64,000 bases of DNA from Lates calcarifer. Taxonomy: Eukaryota > Chordata > Actinopteri > Centropomidae. Below the pieces are notes generated by a model that was not told the origin of the DNA, made no database searches, and was given only the letters and a program-made list of their open reading frames with translations. The position numbers and the translations under genes were made by a program. Positions 63,601 through 64,000 of the stretch are shown one piece after another; positions within the stretch are counted from its first letter, which is position 1; each line of letters opens with the position of its first letter. The stretch spans positions 6,218,601 through 6,282,600 of the forward strand of contig NC_066838.1 in NCBI RefSeq assembly GCF_001640805.2, read 5' to 3'.

Positions 63601-64000
63601 AAAAAAAGTTTCAAATTCATGAACATACCAAGAATAATTGAGAATCATTGCAGAGAATAAAGGAAACTCATTTTAAAAGAAATGTCTTGAGGTTTGAATT
63701 CAACTTGAAGGTAAAGTTGCAGAGCCAAACTGACCTGCTCAGGGGCCTTGGGTTTAAATTAAGTTGCTGGACCTCCTCCTCCTTCTCTTTGTGGAACTGG
63801 TACAGTAGTCATATGATGAATTATTAAATAGCCTTGGGTTTTATGTGTGGTAGTTTATTTAAGGGTATACAAGTCAAAACTGAAATTATGAAGGCATTAA
63901 AACCAGGGGCCTCAAGATGAAGTAGGCCAATGATTAAATTACAAGAAACCAGTCTTCACTTGACAAGCCTGGGGGTCTGGTGTGTCAAACATTTGCCTAA

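Larger units (their letters stand above)
50421..64000. other. Upstream intergenic region, no gene recognised
   Basis: Apart from the repeats and motifs listed separately, no coding exon is recognisable on either strand. Open frames such as 57491-57949 (-), 58618-58923 (-) and 54912-55154 (+) show no domain, no consistent exon boundaries and no family resemblance. Either the next gene lies to the right of the window or its exons here are untranslated or too small to see. Two pieces are AT-rich and microsatellite-like without a clean unit (57225-57330 and 63525-63600). Confidence 0.65.

Overview
The window looks like genomic DNA from a bony fish, probably a spiny-rayed teleost. It is AT-rich and intron-like, full of long CA/GT microsatellites, and carries decayed Tc1/mariner and hAT transposon pieces plus dispersed repeats of a kind I know from teleost genomes. 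Open frames are short and scattered. I see no bacterial operons, no CRISPR array and no rRNA.

One protein-coding gene is clearly supported: the 5' end of agrin (agrn) on the minus strand. Coding exon 1 (49714-49914) holds the start codon, the signal peptide and the start of the NtA (N-terminal agrin, laminin-binding) domain. Exon 2 (47838-48099) completes the NtA domain. The exons join in phase 0 across a 1.6 kb intron with GT-AG ends. Exon 2 ends in phase 1 at a GTAAGC donor. A GC-rich, CpG-rich segment right of the start codon (about 49830-50420) is the likely promoter and 5' UTR.

Layout. From 1 to 47837 I find no convincing exon, and I read this as the 3'-ward part of agrn intron 2; the follistatin-like, laminin-G and other agrin exons should lie beyond the left edge. 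This intron holds microsatellites, a teleost dispersed repeat (2306-2512), an internally deleted Tc1-like element (27571-28059), a LINE/SINE-type 3' tail (37437-37500), a hAT-type BED zinc-finger remnant (41309-41551) and a Tc1 transposase fragment (41680-41785). From 50420 to 64000 is upstream, apparently intergenic DNA. It holds a paired E-box, a tandem 22-mer, a 48-bp near-perfect hairpin (57708-57755), a dispersed repeat (about 53200-53640), a hAT-like terminus (61772-61805) and a decayed Tc1-like transposon with duplicated terminal repeats (62264-63381).

I did not find an obviously new biological system. The observations most worth a second look are the very long second intron of agrin, the 48-bp hairpin upstream of the gene, a 30-bp near-palindrome made of two RFX X-box-like sites inside the intron, and the inverted/direct-repeat layout of the right-hand Tc1 element. 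All family assignments rest on reading the sequence against remembered families; no search was run.
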